NCBI GenBank assembly: GCA_003260075.1
Contig: QLIY01000001.1
Span: 310,001 to 374,000 of the forward strand
Length of the DNA: 64,000 nt
Direction of reading: 5' to 3'
DNA from: Phallusia mammillata
Taxonomy: Eukaryota; Chordata; Ascidiacea; Phlebobranchia; Ascidiidae
Position numbers and translations under genes: made by a program. The first letter of the stretch is position 1. The number at the start of each line of letters is the position of its first letter. The notes below the pieces were generated by a model. The model did not search any database, had not been told where the DNA came from, and saw only the letters and a list, made by a program, of their open reading frames with translations. Below, one piece after another: positions 1 to 13,004 of the stretch.

Positions 1-3000
1 CCAGTCGAGTGGTTATGGAACGATGTTGCGATCGATCCAATGGTTGAGGAAAACATCTTCATCACACAAGATGGGGATCTAATTATCCGAACCACCAGCG
101 TGGAGGACTCGGGTAACTACAGTTGTGTCGCGAGGAACGGAGCCTCCAAGAGGAAGAGCCATCCTGCTACTCTGCGCGTGATTGGTGGGTTTAATCACGT
201 GATTTAAGTTGTGGATTTGTGTGGTAGTGGTCAAAGTACGCGGTTGGCAGAAAAATGATACGTTATTGTTTCTAAATTATTTGTTAATACAGAGTTCAAT
301 CAAAATTGATCCTGTAACTTTTATGTTTTGGGAAATATTTGAAGAAAGCGAGAAATTAATCAGAAATGGTTTTGAAATTTGTGTTAGGACTTATTTTACG
401 AAGGTCGAATATATTTTCCAGAAATCTTCAGCGATTCCCATGGCTTGTGTAATCATATTTATCTATCGAACTTTAGAATTATCTTTTCTGGCATCAAACC
501 TTAAGCGACGATGCCTATATATGGTCATTCCGTGTTTTGTCAAAAACTACTCGTCTCTGATTTGGGGGGGGGGGTATCTATCGAACTTTAGAATTATCTT
601 TTCTGGCATCAAACCTCAAGCGACGATGCCCATATATGGTCATTCCGTGTTTTGTCAAAAACTACTCGTCTCTGATTTGATAGCGTTGGCGTCATTTTAA
701 CCCAAACCTTATCAGGATTCCTTAAGCGGCAAACTGACAAGGTTTATATAAGGCTGAGAATTACTGCAGTTTTCCAAACTAATCATCCCTTGGGCGCTTC
801 GATGTTATCTCGCGGAATCCCAGTCTGTCTGTCACCAAAGGTTTTTCCCACTGATTGTTAAAGCTAGCGACTGTTTCAGGGCCGGAACAAATGTTTGGAC
901 AAAGGGGGAGGTCTATTCTTGCTCTAGAACCCCTATCACTCACAGGGATTGCACAAAAAAGTTTGCAAATTGTTAAAATTCGAAACAAATTGTTTTGTCA
1001 CAACTGTTCGTTTTTTGCAACAAGCAAGCCAGTATATTGGTGTAAAACATAATGTTGTCTCGATCTCACGAGTCTCAGGTGACTCGTAATTATATAAAAT
1101 ACAAAAAAAAGAGTTTATGTTTTAAAAATGGGATTTTACATTGAATATGGTTGTTTGAATTGCCATGTGTGTTTAAGGCCCACATAACAACTTGAAGTTT
1201 TAATGAAATTGAATCAATATACATAAGATTCATTGTAGTCGTCATCCACCAAGCAACGAGCTGGAAGATTCTAGTTTAAAGTATGCTGTATTAAATATGG
1301 TGGTTAAGTTAGCGTGTGTGTTTTGAGGCCCACATAACAACCCGAAGTCATTGCCTGGCTCCACATACCAGACACACATGTATCAAACCCAGCAGCGCTT
1401 GTCGCCAGCCTAGAAGCTAATCTCTCGCGGCTCTTCTGGCGACAATAGCTGCGCGATTATCTGCGTGTAATTAGAGACGCTTACAAGAGACGGGTGGAGA
1501 GGCGGCCTCTCAATGAAGTTTGTTTTACGGCGACAGCGCAAAGTAAACAGACATCGACGCGGCGCCCGCCTGATCCAAGATGGGGGGAGAGGTAAGACAA
1601 TGGGGCCGCGATTCCGAGGGTTGGATTTTCGTGGCTTCCGTGTTTGCCGACTTGTTGACAATTTATCCGAACAGGCTTAACCGGTGTTTTGTGCACGAGA
1701 CAGTTTTGAACAAGGGATTTAGAAGTTAGCGTGCAGAAGCAAGGTAGGCTCAATGTTAAGCACGCGGCTTAAAAATAAAATAAATAAAAAGCGAGGTTGA
1801 CTTCTTGCAATTTTTTCGTTTAATGCGCTATTTATTCGTACTATTTGATGAAATATTATTTACATGCCAAAACCTATTCATTCTGCCTTCCGAAATCAGC
1901 TATAAAACCAATTTTTTTTTTTTTTAAAGCTTCCCTAGTATCGAATGAAACCCATTCTTGTGTTCATTATATCCAATCGCGCCGTCTTGTCCCATGTCTA
2001 CGCCATAACCAGCCTCTATGGCGACATAAACGTATAAATTGTGACGTAATTGAGCGGCAATTTCAAGCGCATCTTTCCAGGGGATTGAATCGCGATTGGC
2101 AATTTGACATTTCGTCATAAAGGCGCCGCGCGTTCGTATTCCGGTTTCCATTTAATGGTCGCTGCCGGGTAGAAAAGACAAAAGAAATCGATAAGATATC
2201 CAGACTCGGTTGATGCTTTTTTAGCTTAATAAACATTTTATTCATCAAATTTCCTTGCTCTGTATTTTGGCGCCACGTCTAGACGCCAAGTGTAGACGCC
2301 AAATACAGGCTGAGATGAAATCAATTCAAAACAATCGACAAAAGTAAATTAGCTGCGAAATTTGACATACGTCGAACTGAGCCAGATTTGAGGAGAATTG
2401 TTTGTGAAGTTCAAATACTTGTTTGAGTAACTGGATTTTTCTAGCCCATGCCTTGCCTTATGGGAATGTTTAATTTACCTGATCATACCAACTTAAATCG
2501 AATCGTTGGGTTATACATTCCAATTTATTTTTTTAATGCTTTACCTTAATGAGATGTCTCTAAAAAAACAAGTCCTTTACAGGAAAGAGAAACCAAACGA
2601 AAGTATTTTTAAACGAACCGTCCAGATTTTTTGGTTCCAGTCACATTTTCTCAACTAAATCCTCATCTTTTTCTTCTCAGTTAACGGAGGTTGGGGATCG
2701 TGGTCCTCCTGGTCCGGATGCGGGAGTAAATGTGGGATCGGGGAGGAGCGGAGGTTGAGGACTTGCACTCATCCTCAGCCGCAGAATGGAGGAGCTTCGT
2801 GTCAGGGAGTCGGTATCCAAACACGAGCTTGTACGAAGTTGTGTCCAGGTGAGATTGTGAAGCTTGTGTGGTGCGATGATCGTTATTCAATATGCATTTT
2901 TTGTTGCTGTGTTGCATAAATTAAATATGCAGAAACACATAGGAAGTCTTGGCTCCGACTTGAAATGTTAATTTGACCAAATAAATACACTGATGATGAC

Positions 3001-6000
3001 CATAGCGGTTGTTGAAAGATCTTCAACGTAATATTGAAATATTTTTAATCAAGCTTGTGTGATGCGCTGGTTGTTTTCCAACTAATGTTGTTCGGTAAAA
3101 TTTAAAAATACAGAAACAGTTAAAGATATTTATAAACATAGTAAGACTTGGCGACAATATCTGTTGTTGAAACGTATTCAACGTAATATTGAAATATTCT
3201 TACAAACCTTCGTGCCGATTTGTTTTCAATCAATTTGTTTATCAATAACGTAAACGTAAATATTAAAACCTTCTCCAAAAGGTCCATGTAATACAAAAGG
3301 CGTATTTATTTAAAGATATAAGCTTATATTAACTAGGAGGACTTAAAAAGTATCACTTGAAACAGAGATTGTTGAAACCTTTTTAATGATTTTTTGTTAT
3401 AAAGTCATATATATATATATATATGTATATATATATGGTATATCAACAGCTTTCGACCTGAATTTTAATTTTTTGCCAAAGGGTCGATTTAATCCACATT
3501 GCAACATATGTGGTTTATATTCGTGTATTGTCTCATGTTTATTGTAGTTTTATATCAAATCCATCTTCTATAATATGAACCTTCAATCGTTTTACCGTCG
3601 CACATCATTAAACAGAGAAATTGGCCAATTTTATTTTCCCAATTATGTTTACGAGGTGCTTTGTATGCGCAAGTTATAGTTTGCGCAATCGTGCAAGGAA
3701 CTACAGTTACATGACAGTTTTTGGCACGAATTGATCGTTGAGTGAAGACCTCCTTCCTCAGTCGGGTTTTTTTCTTGATGTCTGCGACTCTTACTCAACT
3801 TGCCCCATGAGATTGTCTTGATATTTCAACTGAGATTAACTTTAAAATCCCACCCAGCTGCTTGGCGCAGGATTCAGCCAACTTTCAAAGATGTTCAATT
3901 CGTCCAGTCCGGGCTTAGCCGCAGTCTAGCCGCAGGTTTTCAATTTATTTCAACAAAGCAAAACGTCCCAAAGGTTTTAACCTCGGGTGTACGTCTATGT
4001 GAGAGTTCAAAGTTGTCAGTCGCGACGTGTTTCTTCCTTCAAAGGTCAAAATTGCAGACGATTTAAACAATAGTTGCAGAGTATGTTTTTTGCAAAAGTT
4101 AGCTAAGTCTGCATTTGATATTTTGGCCGTCGCCTCTTTTTGACCAAAAAATATGCAAGTATCCCTTAATTCGGAATGAATTACTATGAAATAAACAGCG
4201 TAAAATGCCTTGATACGAATTTGGAAGTAAATGATATAGGTTTCCAAATCAAAACCGGAAATAATATAATGTTAACCATCAAACATATTCCACGCTATTG
4301 CAGAATTGAATTTTAAAGCAATACTTTCTGAAAATACATTTTTCCAGTTTTCCAAATACCTTTACACCCGTGCTCTACCAGCCGCCCCTTAACAAATCCG
4401 TTTATTTTTGTTGCCCTTCAATCCGGCGCCGATTTGTTTTGTTTATGACGTCACAGTAGGGATTACAGGGTTGTCGAATCGCGCGGGGATTCGCGCTCGC
4501 GTGGGGGGGGGGGTCTTTGTGAAAATACATTTTTTCCAGTTTTCCAAATACCTTTACACCCGTGCTCTACCAACCGCCCCTTAATAAATCCCTTTATTTT
4601 TGTTGCCCTTTCCGGCGCCGATTTGTTTTGTTTATGACATCACAGTAGGGATTACAGGGTTGTCGAATCGCGCGGGGATTCGCGATCGCGTGTTTATTTA
4701 CACAAGACGTGTGTTCCTGTGTCGGCTCTGTTTATGTTCGGTCGGATAGATTAGCGATCAAAGCGGGCCACGTGGGTCAAGTCAAGGTCATGTTGTTGTG
4801 GTTGAATGTGAGGAAAACCGCTTTCAGGGGCTTAAAAGGGAAAGGTTGATCTTCCAAGAAATGTTTGTTTCATTTGTGACATATCAGCAGACATTATGAC
4901 ATCATTGTGCGCTTTTTGTCGTCATACCGCGTTAAATATGGGGGGGGGGGTGGTTGAATGTGAGGAAAACGGCTTTCGGGGGCTTAAAAGGAAAAGGTTG
5001 ATCTTCCAAGAAATGTTTGTTTTCATTTGTGACATATCAGTATGCATTATGACATCATTGTGCGCTTTTTGTCGTCATACCGCGTTAAATATTCTGTGCT
5101 AAGTGTTTTGGTGTAAAAACCCTTGATAAGACGTAAAAATTGGGTTAAACATACAAAAAATGCGTATTTCCAATGGCATTATACAGCTTTCTGGCAGTTC
5201 TGTTTTTAATCAGGTTCAGTGTACACAGTTTTTCATAAGACAACAACCATTTTGCAGAAAAACTTTTAAATAAATTCACAAATTGATTTATTCCCATATT
5301 AAAATTTACCTCCTTATTATTTCAGTTGACGGGGGATGGACGGATTGGTCCAGGTGGTCAGCTTGTAGTCCGGAGTGCGTTCACAGACGTAGACGGACAT
5401 GCAGCAGACCCGAACCTTATAACAACGGGATGACTTGTCCTGGAAGTGACATTGAAACAAAGAACTGCTCGGGTGGATTATGCGCAGGTAATTTGGCAAA
5501 AAAACGTGGAAAATGAGTTGTATGTGCTGGGTAGAATACATACTTTCCTGTAGCAAGGCCCCCAAACCCCAAAGTCACTTCACCCAAACTTTTTGCCAAA
5601 CCTCTTACCGGTGGTGGGATCAAATTTTGGCGGCCTGTTCTATCACAAAAGTCATATTTTTCAGCCTGTTCTATCACAAAAGTCATATTTTTCAGCCTGT
5701 TCTATCACAAAAGTCATATTTTTCAGCCTGTTCTATCACAGAATTCATATTTTTCAGCCAGTTCTATCACAAAAGTCACATTTTCATCCGGTTCTGTTAA
5801 ATGAAGTCCATTGACAGTAACCAGTAATGCAAACCGGTTCGTTGATCTCATAAAATTTCGTAAGACGGTTTTATAGAACCGGTGCGAACTGACTGAATCC
5901 CACCACTGCCTACCCAACCATGTTTCATCCACAAACACATTAAGTCGTGATTTGTTTCGCTTTTCGCCATTTCAATCAACATCATCGGAAACAAGAACGA

Positions 6001-9000
6001 ATTTCAAGTTCACGTTCAACTGTGTGTAACCGAAGCTGATCCAGGGCGTGAAATAGTTTCAAGGGAAATTTAATCTGCAGCGATTTCAAGGGGGGGGGGG
6101 TTTCAATCAACATCATCGGAAACAACAACGAATTTCAAGTTCACGTTTACTGTGTGTAACCGAAGCTAATTCAGGGCGTGAAATAGTTTCAAGGGAAATT
6201 TAATCTGCAGCGATTTCAATGCGCTTGTTTAGTGAATCCGTGTGTTGAATGATCCACCACAGTTAATGTCTCGTTGTGTTTGCTGGGAAGTTTAACTGCG
6301 GAAGAAGGTTTCAGGGTTGCGCGTGTGTTAAATCTCTGAACACAAAACAAACGTTAAAGTTTAATGGTGACAATAACGGCCCAAATAAACGTAAAAAGCG
6401 ACATGGGGGGGGGGGGGGGGGGGGGGGGGGGGGAAACGTTTGAAAAAAATAAAGCATATCGCTTTTTACGTCTATTTGGGCCGTTAACTAATCAATGTTC
6501 GAAACAATGTTTCACACAAAAAAGTTAATAACTTCTGTTTGGCAGTATTTTTTCATTTGACTGAAAGAACTTTAAATTAAAATGCTCCGGGGGGGGGGCG
6601 TAGAATTCGGCAGTATTTTTTCATTTGACTGAAAGAACTTTAAATTAAAATGCTCCCAACTTTGTAAAACCGAGCACTTAAAAAACATTTACTGTTGGAA
6701 ACAATATTTCAAAGTTATTTTCTACCCACTAATCCGATTTTGTTTTCTTCTTATTTTTTCCATGTCTGCTCTGCATTCTCGCCAATTCAACCGTGACCTC
6801 ACGTGACCCCAATTCGACCAATCACTAGAAACCCGAAACCTGACGACCCCGACTGGTGAGTTTCTTATAAAATGTTCAGTTATGACAATGTTTGCGACCG
6901 ATGCATGATGGATGACCGGTTATTTTGCTTGGCACAGCCTTCAGTCGTTATAAGATATCGAATATCATCTGCCCCTTGTGATTGTCCACGACAATTTAAA
7001 CCGTTTTTCGCAGAAGCAAAAGTCCAGTATAAGATTGCCCGCGATATATACAACCGCCATTAAAATGAGCAAAGATGTTTTCACAATCAAATCCGTATTT
7101 CACTAAAAACAAAAAATCCCAGCGATATGGAATAAAACGTAGACATTTTATTAAGCAAACGTTTCGACAAAGCAATTGTCAAAACCCAAAACCCTTGTTT
7201 TTAGTTTTGTTCTTATCCAACAACGGGCTAATAATATAACACATAGATAAGTTATTTCAAGTTTTGTCTCACAAACTTTTTATCCTGAAGTTTATCTCGA
7301 AAACTATTTGGTTACGTCATCTCAAAGACAAAAAACTGCCACCATCAATCAAACGTATATCTCCCCTAACACAACACCAAAATTTGTACAACACAAAATC
7401 AGCCACTGTTTACGTCATTGCGTTATCAATATTCCCACCACTGGGGGTCGCATATTTAATCCGCACCCCCTCAATCATCCCGCGCCCTCCCATGCGAATT
7501 TTTCGATAAAAACATCTCCACTCATCCACTGTTGTGATTACGTGTCAGAGCTTGTGTAAGATGGATGAGGGCTAAGTATGACGCACCCCCCGAGCCCCCC
7601 TCCCCCCAATCAACCCTAGGACCCCTGTAGCGGTTTCGTGGTTACCCCACACCTGTTGGCCGCTTCGTAATGGGATTTACGTTTTAATGCTTGGTTTGTC
7701 AGCCGTTTCGTTGTGCCCAGTTTGTTGCGGGACCCAAAGCCCCCTACCCCCCAAACTCGACAACCTGAACCCCCCTGTAGTTGTGCGACCTTAGCTTTGA
7801 CCTTCGAAAAATGTGCAAGTTTAATCGAACGGTAAATGAGACGATTCAGATCATCAAGAAAACTTGATTTATGTACAAAGACTTTACATGAAAATTTGTC
7901 GTGACCTGGCCAAGACAGAAATGTTTTCAAACATTTTTTCACACATAAACGTCACACACTAATATTTTTTACTATTGGAATGTATTTTTGCGTTGCTGTG
8001 TGCGCTACAGTGCGAGTTGTTAAAGATACAACGTCCTTAAAACAGCTGATATTGCGTTTCTCGAGTTACGACACAAATCGAAACAAAAACAATCGCTTTT
8101 CATTGTTCAACGATTGATCGCTGCAGTCAACAATCAAACAAGAATCCCGGGCATTTCCTCGCGTCGCCCTTTCGTTATCGCCTCCTTATCGCATTTTACG
8201 CGTTTGTTTTGATTCGCCCTGAGCACAAACTAAACAAGCCCCAAGACCCATGGGACCCTGTGTAGGGGTTAAGTGGGACTGAGAGAGCTGGCTTCAGTCG
8301 TGCGCGACCGCGAACACCTTTTAACCCGGTTTCAAACCAAACAATGGTTTGAGAACGCGAAAGCGCGATTCACTTGCGAAAACCGCGAAAACTCGTTCGT
8401 CATATTTTGCTACTCGCGGCGTGACGTGTTTAAAGGAAAACCGAGCTGAATAAATATACAGTTCACCTTTAAATAGTTAAAAGTTACAGTGATGTTGGGT
8501 CCATCGTATATTTAGTGTTTTATAGGCAATTGTTATGGAGAAAAGTAATGGCGTATACGTTACCTTACATACTTCCTGCCATGTATCAGTAAACTGTACA
8601 AGATTTTGTACTTAAACACCGCCTTAAATAGGGTTGCATACAGTGGTGGAATTCAATTTTTTTGTCAGCAGGTTCTATCACAAAAGTCATATTTTTCAGC
8701 AGGTTTTGTTACAAAAAGTCCATTGGAGTAACCAGTAATGCTAACCGGTTCGCTGATCTCATTAAATTTCGTGAGACGGTTCTATAGAACCGGTGCGAAC
8801 CGGGTGGATCCCACCACTGGTTGCATACATTTATTTCATTTCTTGGCTTAGATAGGCCTTGAACAAATGTTAAAAAATTGAGTTCTGGTTTACCTTTAAC
8901 GTTGTAAACTTTCCCACATCGACGCTAAGAGTTGTTTGTAAAACCGACCGAGCGCATTGAAAGCTTGTGAAGCAGAGACTCGGGCTTTTATGTTAGGTGC

Positions 9001-12000
9001 GTGGTAAAGGGGAGGGAACGTATTGTTCCAAGTCTTCAGTCTGATGCGGCCCACCTTTACACAGAAGGACGACATATAACACTGTTATCGCCCTGTGTCA
9101 ACAAATATTAACTACGCCTTCATACTGAAAGCAAAACACAATGATTTTTTGGGAATTAAATCCATAAATATCGATAAAATGGTTTGCTATATTTTGCTGT
9201 GAAGATTATTTCTGACTTCGAAAGTACTTCTCTATGTTTACAAACAACACGCTTTTTAAGTTTGTGCTCAAGTATAAGCGACATCTTCTGTCATTTTTGT
9301 TTTGGGAAACCTTCAGTTATTGGTTCGTTCATATTTCTGGTTAACAACGCCCTTATTTTGACGTCATAATTCAAGTGACCCAACCCGAACAATTGGCGTT
9401 TGTTTGGAAACAATTTTGCTTTCACTGGCAATAAGGGGATCGGCGCGAGCGAAAGTACACAATATGTTACGCTTAGAATTTCAAGTAAAAAACTTATTCG
9501 CACTGCTGAAAATCAAACCAGCCTTCTCTGTATAAACGGACTCATAAACTGCCCAAGATATACGCAACAATTAGTCAGTTAAATTATCCAAAAGCCCTTT
9601 CTCTAGACATAAGCCTCACCTAACTTACTGGGTGTTACTCTAGAAACACTCTACTTAATATACATGTGTTAACTCAGTGGTTGCCAACCTTTTTCGTCGA
9701 ATTCCTCTGTTGATAATTTAAAACAAATTCATTCCTCCCCAATAGACTATACAGTAGATGCTAAACCATACAAAGATCATTTAAAATTGAGTCCTATATT
9801 AATTTCACAGGTTATATTCCCAGAGCTTAAGTGTCTATTAACAATCCAGAGGTAAAAAAAAATTAAAGTAAATTCCTCCCCGGCTGGAAACCTCTCGGTT
9901 TACTTCACAAATTCGCATATTAAACCTTATATGTTTTGTCCACAGACAATCAGAACTTGGTGCTGTACAGTTGTCTCTTCGTTGCCCTCGCTCTCCTACT
10001 CATGATCGTCATAGCAACCATGATCGTGTTCCGGCGGAAGAGAGGGGGAAGTACCTTCTCACGGTCACCTACTTCCGGGTACGGACCCGGAAGAACGTCC
10101 ACGGCTTACCCGAATTCACCGATTAACGGCCACATGGGAGGTGAGTTGAACCGGAATCTCGTACCGTATTTACTTGCTTATAAGACGCCCTCGATTGTAA
10201 GCCGCACGCTGCAATTTTAGATACTATTGTTTAGTAATAGATCTTTATGTTGTTACATAGTATAACTATTTGCTCATATCTGTTAGTTACGTTGATAATT
10301 GTACCCAACAGAACGTATATTATAGACGTATAATCTGTATACACGAACCCAAATATTTTATAAGTTAGAGTGTAGAAATAATATTGGTATTGGTATAAAT
10401 CATGTAATTAAAATGTAAGCCGCCCCCGATTATAAGGCGCAAAAATGTCAGGTAAAAAATATATTACCCGCTGCTTACAATCAAGTAAATACGCAGTGAT
10501 GTTGGGTCCATCGTATATTTAGTGTTTTATAGGCAATNGGTATTTCCCTCTCATTTCCTATTTTATTTACAACCACAATTTTTTTACAGCCGACGATTTT
10601 TGTATAATCCCGACAAAACCCCCGTCGGTTATGAAGGGAGATCCCCTGCCCCCCTTCAGTTACCCCCCTGCCTACTCCGCTCTGGATCAAGCCTACAAAA
10701 TGTGCAACCACCCAGGCAGCCAATCAGCGAGTGACACGTCATCATCCCCTCCCACAGAGCCGCGGTTTATTCTTCACAACGAACACACTTGGCGCTCGGG
10801 GGATATTCGTTACCATGGAAACTACGCGCGCGCCTCTCCTTGTTCGAGAGATGACGTCACGATTCCGCAAAGGGAGTTTCCCGATCTGACGTCATCATTT
10901 GTTGGTCGGACTTATCACGAAAAGTAAGTTTAGCAACGAATTCAGCAAACGCTCTGTGGAGTTTCACTGCTTTATTTTTTTCGTTAGAAACGTTTCACTT
11001 TTGGTTTCAAGTTTTGTATTTAACATTTGTAAATGACGAATCTGGCGATCAAACGCATGCAATTCACGAGTTTCAAAAAATATTGCTGAAGTATTTCATT
11101 GTGAAGTCCAAACGTTTTTATACCATTATTTATAGATATTCTGCACCCTAGAACACTGTCAATCCATGCACTAACATTTTCCCAGTATGTCTGTACATAT
11201 ACACATTCACAAAACATTTTGTAGAGTTTTCTGTAACTTTCTGAAATGTTTTGCAGACCAACAGCGGCACCTTCTGTCGATTCAACCACGCACGAATCAC
11301 CCGCTAGTGGGCGCCCGTGTGACGCGAGCCCGCATAAACGAGTGACGTTCGGAATGCAACAAGGTTACGATTCCGGGTTCGAAGGAGAAACCAATCCAAA
11401 CTACGCCCCCAAGCGACCGGTACGCAAGACTGAACCGCTTGCCGAGTTCCAAGGTTAGTTGCGAAATAAAAGTTGATCGAATTTTTCTGTGTTCCACTCT
11501 ACTTTAAATCTCAGTACGCCAGTCCTATTTTATACGGAATCAGCCATCAATAAGGTCTTCACTTACCTTGAATGATGAAAAATATGTAAACAAAGAAAGG
11601 ACATGCAAATGCTTTGTCCTTTAGGCCTGGCGCAAAGTTGTAAACGGGCCTGAAACTGGAGCCCGAAATGCGGCCCGAACCCGAATAGTTTTTGGGAAAC
11701 CTGTTTAGACCCGAAAGTTTGATTGACAGGCCTACACATTAAAGCCTCACAAAAGACCAAGGCAACAAACGCAATAGACAATTGGTCTTAAGCAAGGCGT
11801 TTTAGGGCTTTTTGACATTGGGTCAGGTCCAGCAACTTGCTACTTAGCTAGTTAAGTTTATTTTTTTTAATATTGACACATAGTGTAAAGTCCGGCCCGA
11901 ACAACTCTGGCCCGGCGGGGGGGGGGTCCGAAACCCGGCCCGTACCCAAATCGTTTTAGAGAAGCCCGTTTAAGCCCGAAAGTTTGATTGTCAGGCCCAT

Positions 12001-13004
12001 ACATTCCTCAGACAAGACCAAGGCAACCAACACAATAGATAATTCGTCTTGACTAAAGCGTTGAAGGGCTTTTTGACATTGGGTCAGGTCCAGCAACTTG
12101 CAACTTAGCTAGTTAAGTTTATTTTTTTAAATATTGACACATAGTGTAAAGTCCGGCCCGAACAACTCTGGCCCGGCATATTTATTATGATTCACAGTAA
12201 TATACCGTAATGAATGCTTCAGGGCTGATCACAGTTATTGAATTATGTTCATCCTAACTGATATACACTGCCTTGAACTTTTGTTAAATTGACATTATGA
12301 CATGACAGAGGAATGGAGGGACTCGAGCGATTCTTCTGACGCGGGTTACAGCTGTTCGCATCACGTGACCTCCGATACGCATCAGCAGTTTTCAGCTGAT
12401 ACCAGTGTGAGAAAATCGAATCAGGATAATATAGGTGAGCGATGTTACTCACTATAGGCTGGGGTGTAGCCTACATGGACAAAAGTTTTCCAGCTAAATT
12501 GCAACAATATGTTTTAAATGGGGGGGGGGTTGAGAAAATTGAATCAGAATAACATAGGTGAGCGATGTTTCTCACTATAGGCTGGGGTGTACATGGACAA
12601 AAGTTTTCCAGCTAAATTGCAACAATATGTTTTAAATGATATTTTGCCAGTATTGTAATATAAAAAGACATTTTTTTGTAAATCTTATTCTAATAGCCGT
12701 ACTAAAAATAAAATTGCCAGTGATGTAGTCAGTAATTCACTGATGATGACCGTTGCTTTGGTTAAAACGTTTACGTTTTATGCTACATCAATTTTGCAAC
12801 CTTATTCAAATAGAAACGCAAACTTTTATTCAGTAAGACTTTAGCTAAATAAATATTCTAAAAATGGTTTAATTTTGTTCAAGTTGGCCACTGTTTATTA
12901 AAGTTCACGTAACGTTTAACTCTATTCAAATAATGGACAGGTAACATTCAAAACTAATGTTCTAACAATTTCTTTCACTTTCAGTCGCTTCTGCACGAAC
13001 GTAG
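1..13004 (+). CDS. unc5-like: UNC5-like netrin receptor, 3' part (5' end outside window)
   Basis: A type I membrane receptor of the UNC5 type, expected to bind netrin through its ectodomain in axon or cell guidance. Exons read with consistent phase: 1-184 (end of an Ig domain, with DSGNYSCVARN), 2681-2848 (TSP1, starts VNGGWGSWSSW), 5326-5487 (TSP1, starts VDGGWTDWSRW and ends ETKNCSGGLCA), possibly 6829-6855, 9946-10140 (membrane span NLVLYSCLFVALALLLMIVI, then FRRKRGG), 10590-10923, 11257-11453, 12309-12434, 12985-13004 (stop TAG 13002-13004). About 470 residues are visible. The order Ig-TSP1-TSP1-TM and the phase-1 boundaries match UNC5. The cytoplasmic part (about 265 residues, proline-rich with PPFSYPPAYSAL, later acidic/serine-rich) has no recognisable ZU5, UPA or death domain, unlike canonical UNC5. 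The extracellular call is firm. The 3' end could be one splice form or a lineage-specific loss. Confidence 0.85.
3409..3437. repeat. AT/GTAT microsatellite
   Basis: Alternating TA dinucleotides interrupted by a single GTA in an intron of the UNC5-like gene. Confidence 0.8.
5609..5908 (+). mobile_element. hAT-type MITE with internal ~32-bp tandem units
   Basis: Ends CGGTGGTGGGATC and GAATCCCACCACTG. The interior carries about five tandem units of CTGTTCTATCACAAAAGTCA followed by TATTTTTCAGC (about 5633-5790). It lies in the intron after the second TSP1 exon. It is the same family as 8641-8819 but expanded. Confidence 0.75.
6360..6487. mobile_element. Fold-back MITE with a 29-base G-run at its centre
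   Basis: The arms AACGGCCCAAATAAACGTAA and its reverse complement flank the G-run at 6405-6433. Same family as 17690-17878. The hairpin centre was probably not assembled. Confidence 0.7.
6829..6855 (+). CDS. Possible 27-nt juxtamembrane mini-exon of the UNC5-like gene
   Basis: Between the second TSP1 exon and the membrane-span exon, a tag acceptor at 6826-6828 and a strong gtgagt donor at 6856 enclose 27 nt. This keeps the phase (1 to 1) and encodes ETRNLTTPT with an N-glycosylation sequon. Vertebrate UNC5 genes have optional juxtamembrane sequence at this place, so it may be an alternative exon. The polypyrimidine tract upstream is weak. Confidence 0.35.
8641..8819 (+). mobile_element. hAT-type MITE with perfect 8-bp target duplication
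   Basis: Ends CAGTGGTGGAATTC and GATCCCACCACTG, flanked on both sides by GTTGCATA (8633-8640, 8820-8827). It represents the short form of the family, with a single internal unit. Confidence 0.9.
9675..9896 (+). mobile_element. hAT-like MITE, decayed 3' end
   Basis: Starts CAGTGGTTGCCAACCTTTTT. The interior matches the element at 57430-57649 (TTCCTCCCCAA, CAGAGCTTAAGTGTCTATT). The right end has degenerated. Confidence 0.6.
11631..12178. repeat. Dispersed repeat with CCCGAA-type motifs, two copies
   Basis: Contains GTAAACGGGCCTGAA, repeated CCCGAACCCGAA and ACTCTGGCCCGGC-like ends, AAGACCAAGGCAACAA and GGGTCAGGTCCAGCAAC. The second copy begins after the G-run at 11917. The family recurs at 23155-23560, 23892-24075 and 43628-43730. 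Class unknown; no coding capacity. Confidence 0.7.

Noticed and set aside
209-700. 163-codon plus-strand frame just after the Ig exon
   Set aside because: It runs through intron sequence and an allelic duplicate joined by a G-run; the duplicated block gives an apparent repeat in the translation.
7616-7942. 108-codon minus-strand frame in the UNC5-like intron
   Set aside because: No motif, intronic position, and a glycine-rich part that arises from C-rich low-complexity sequence.
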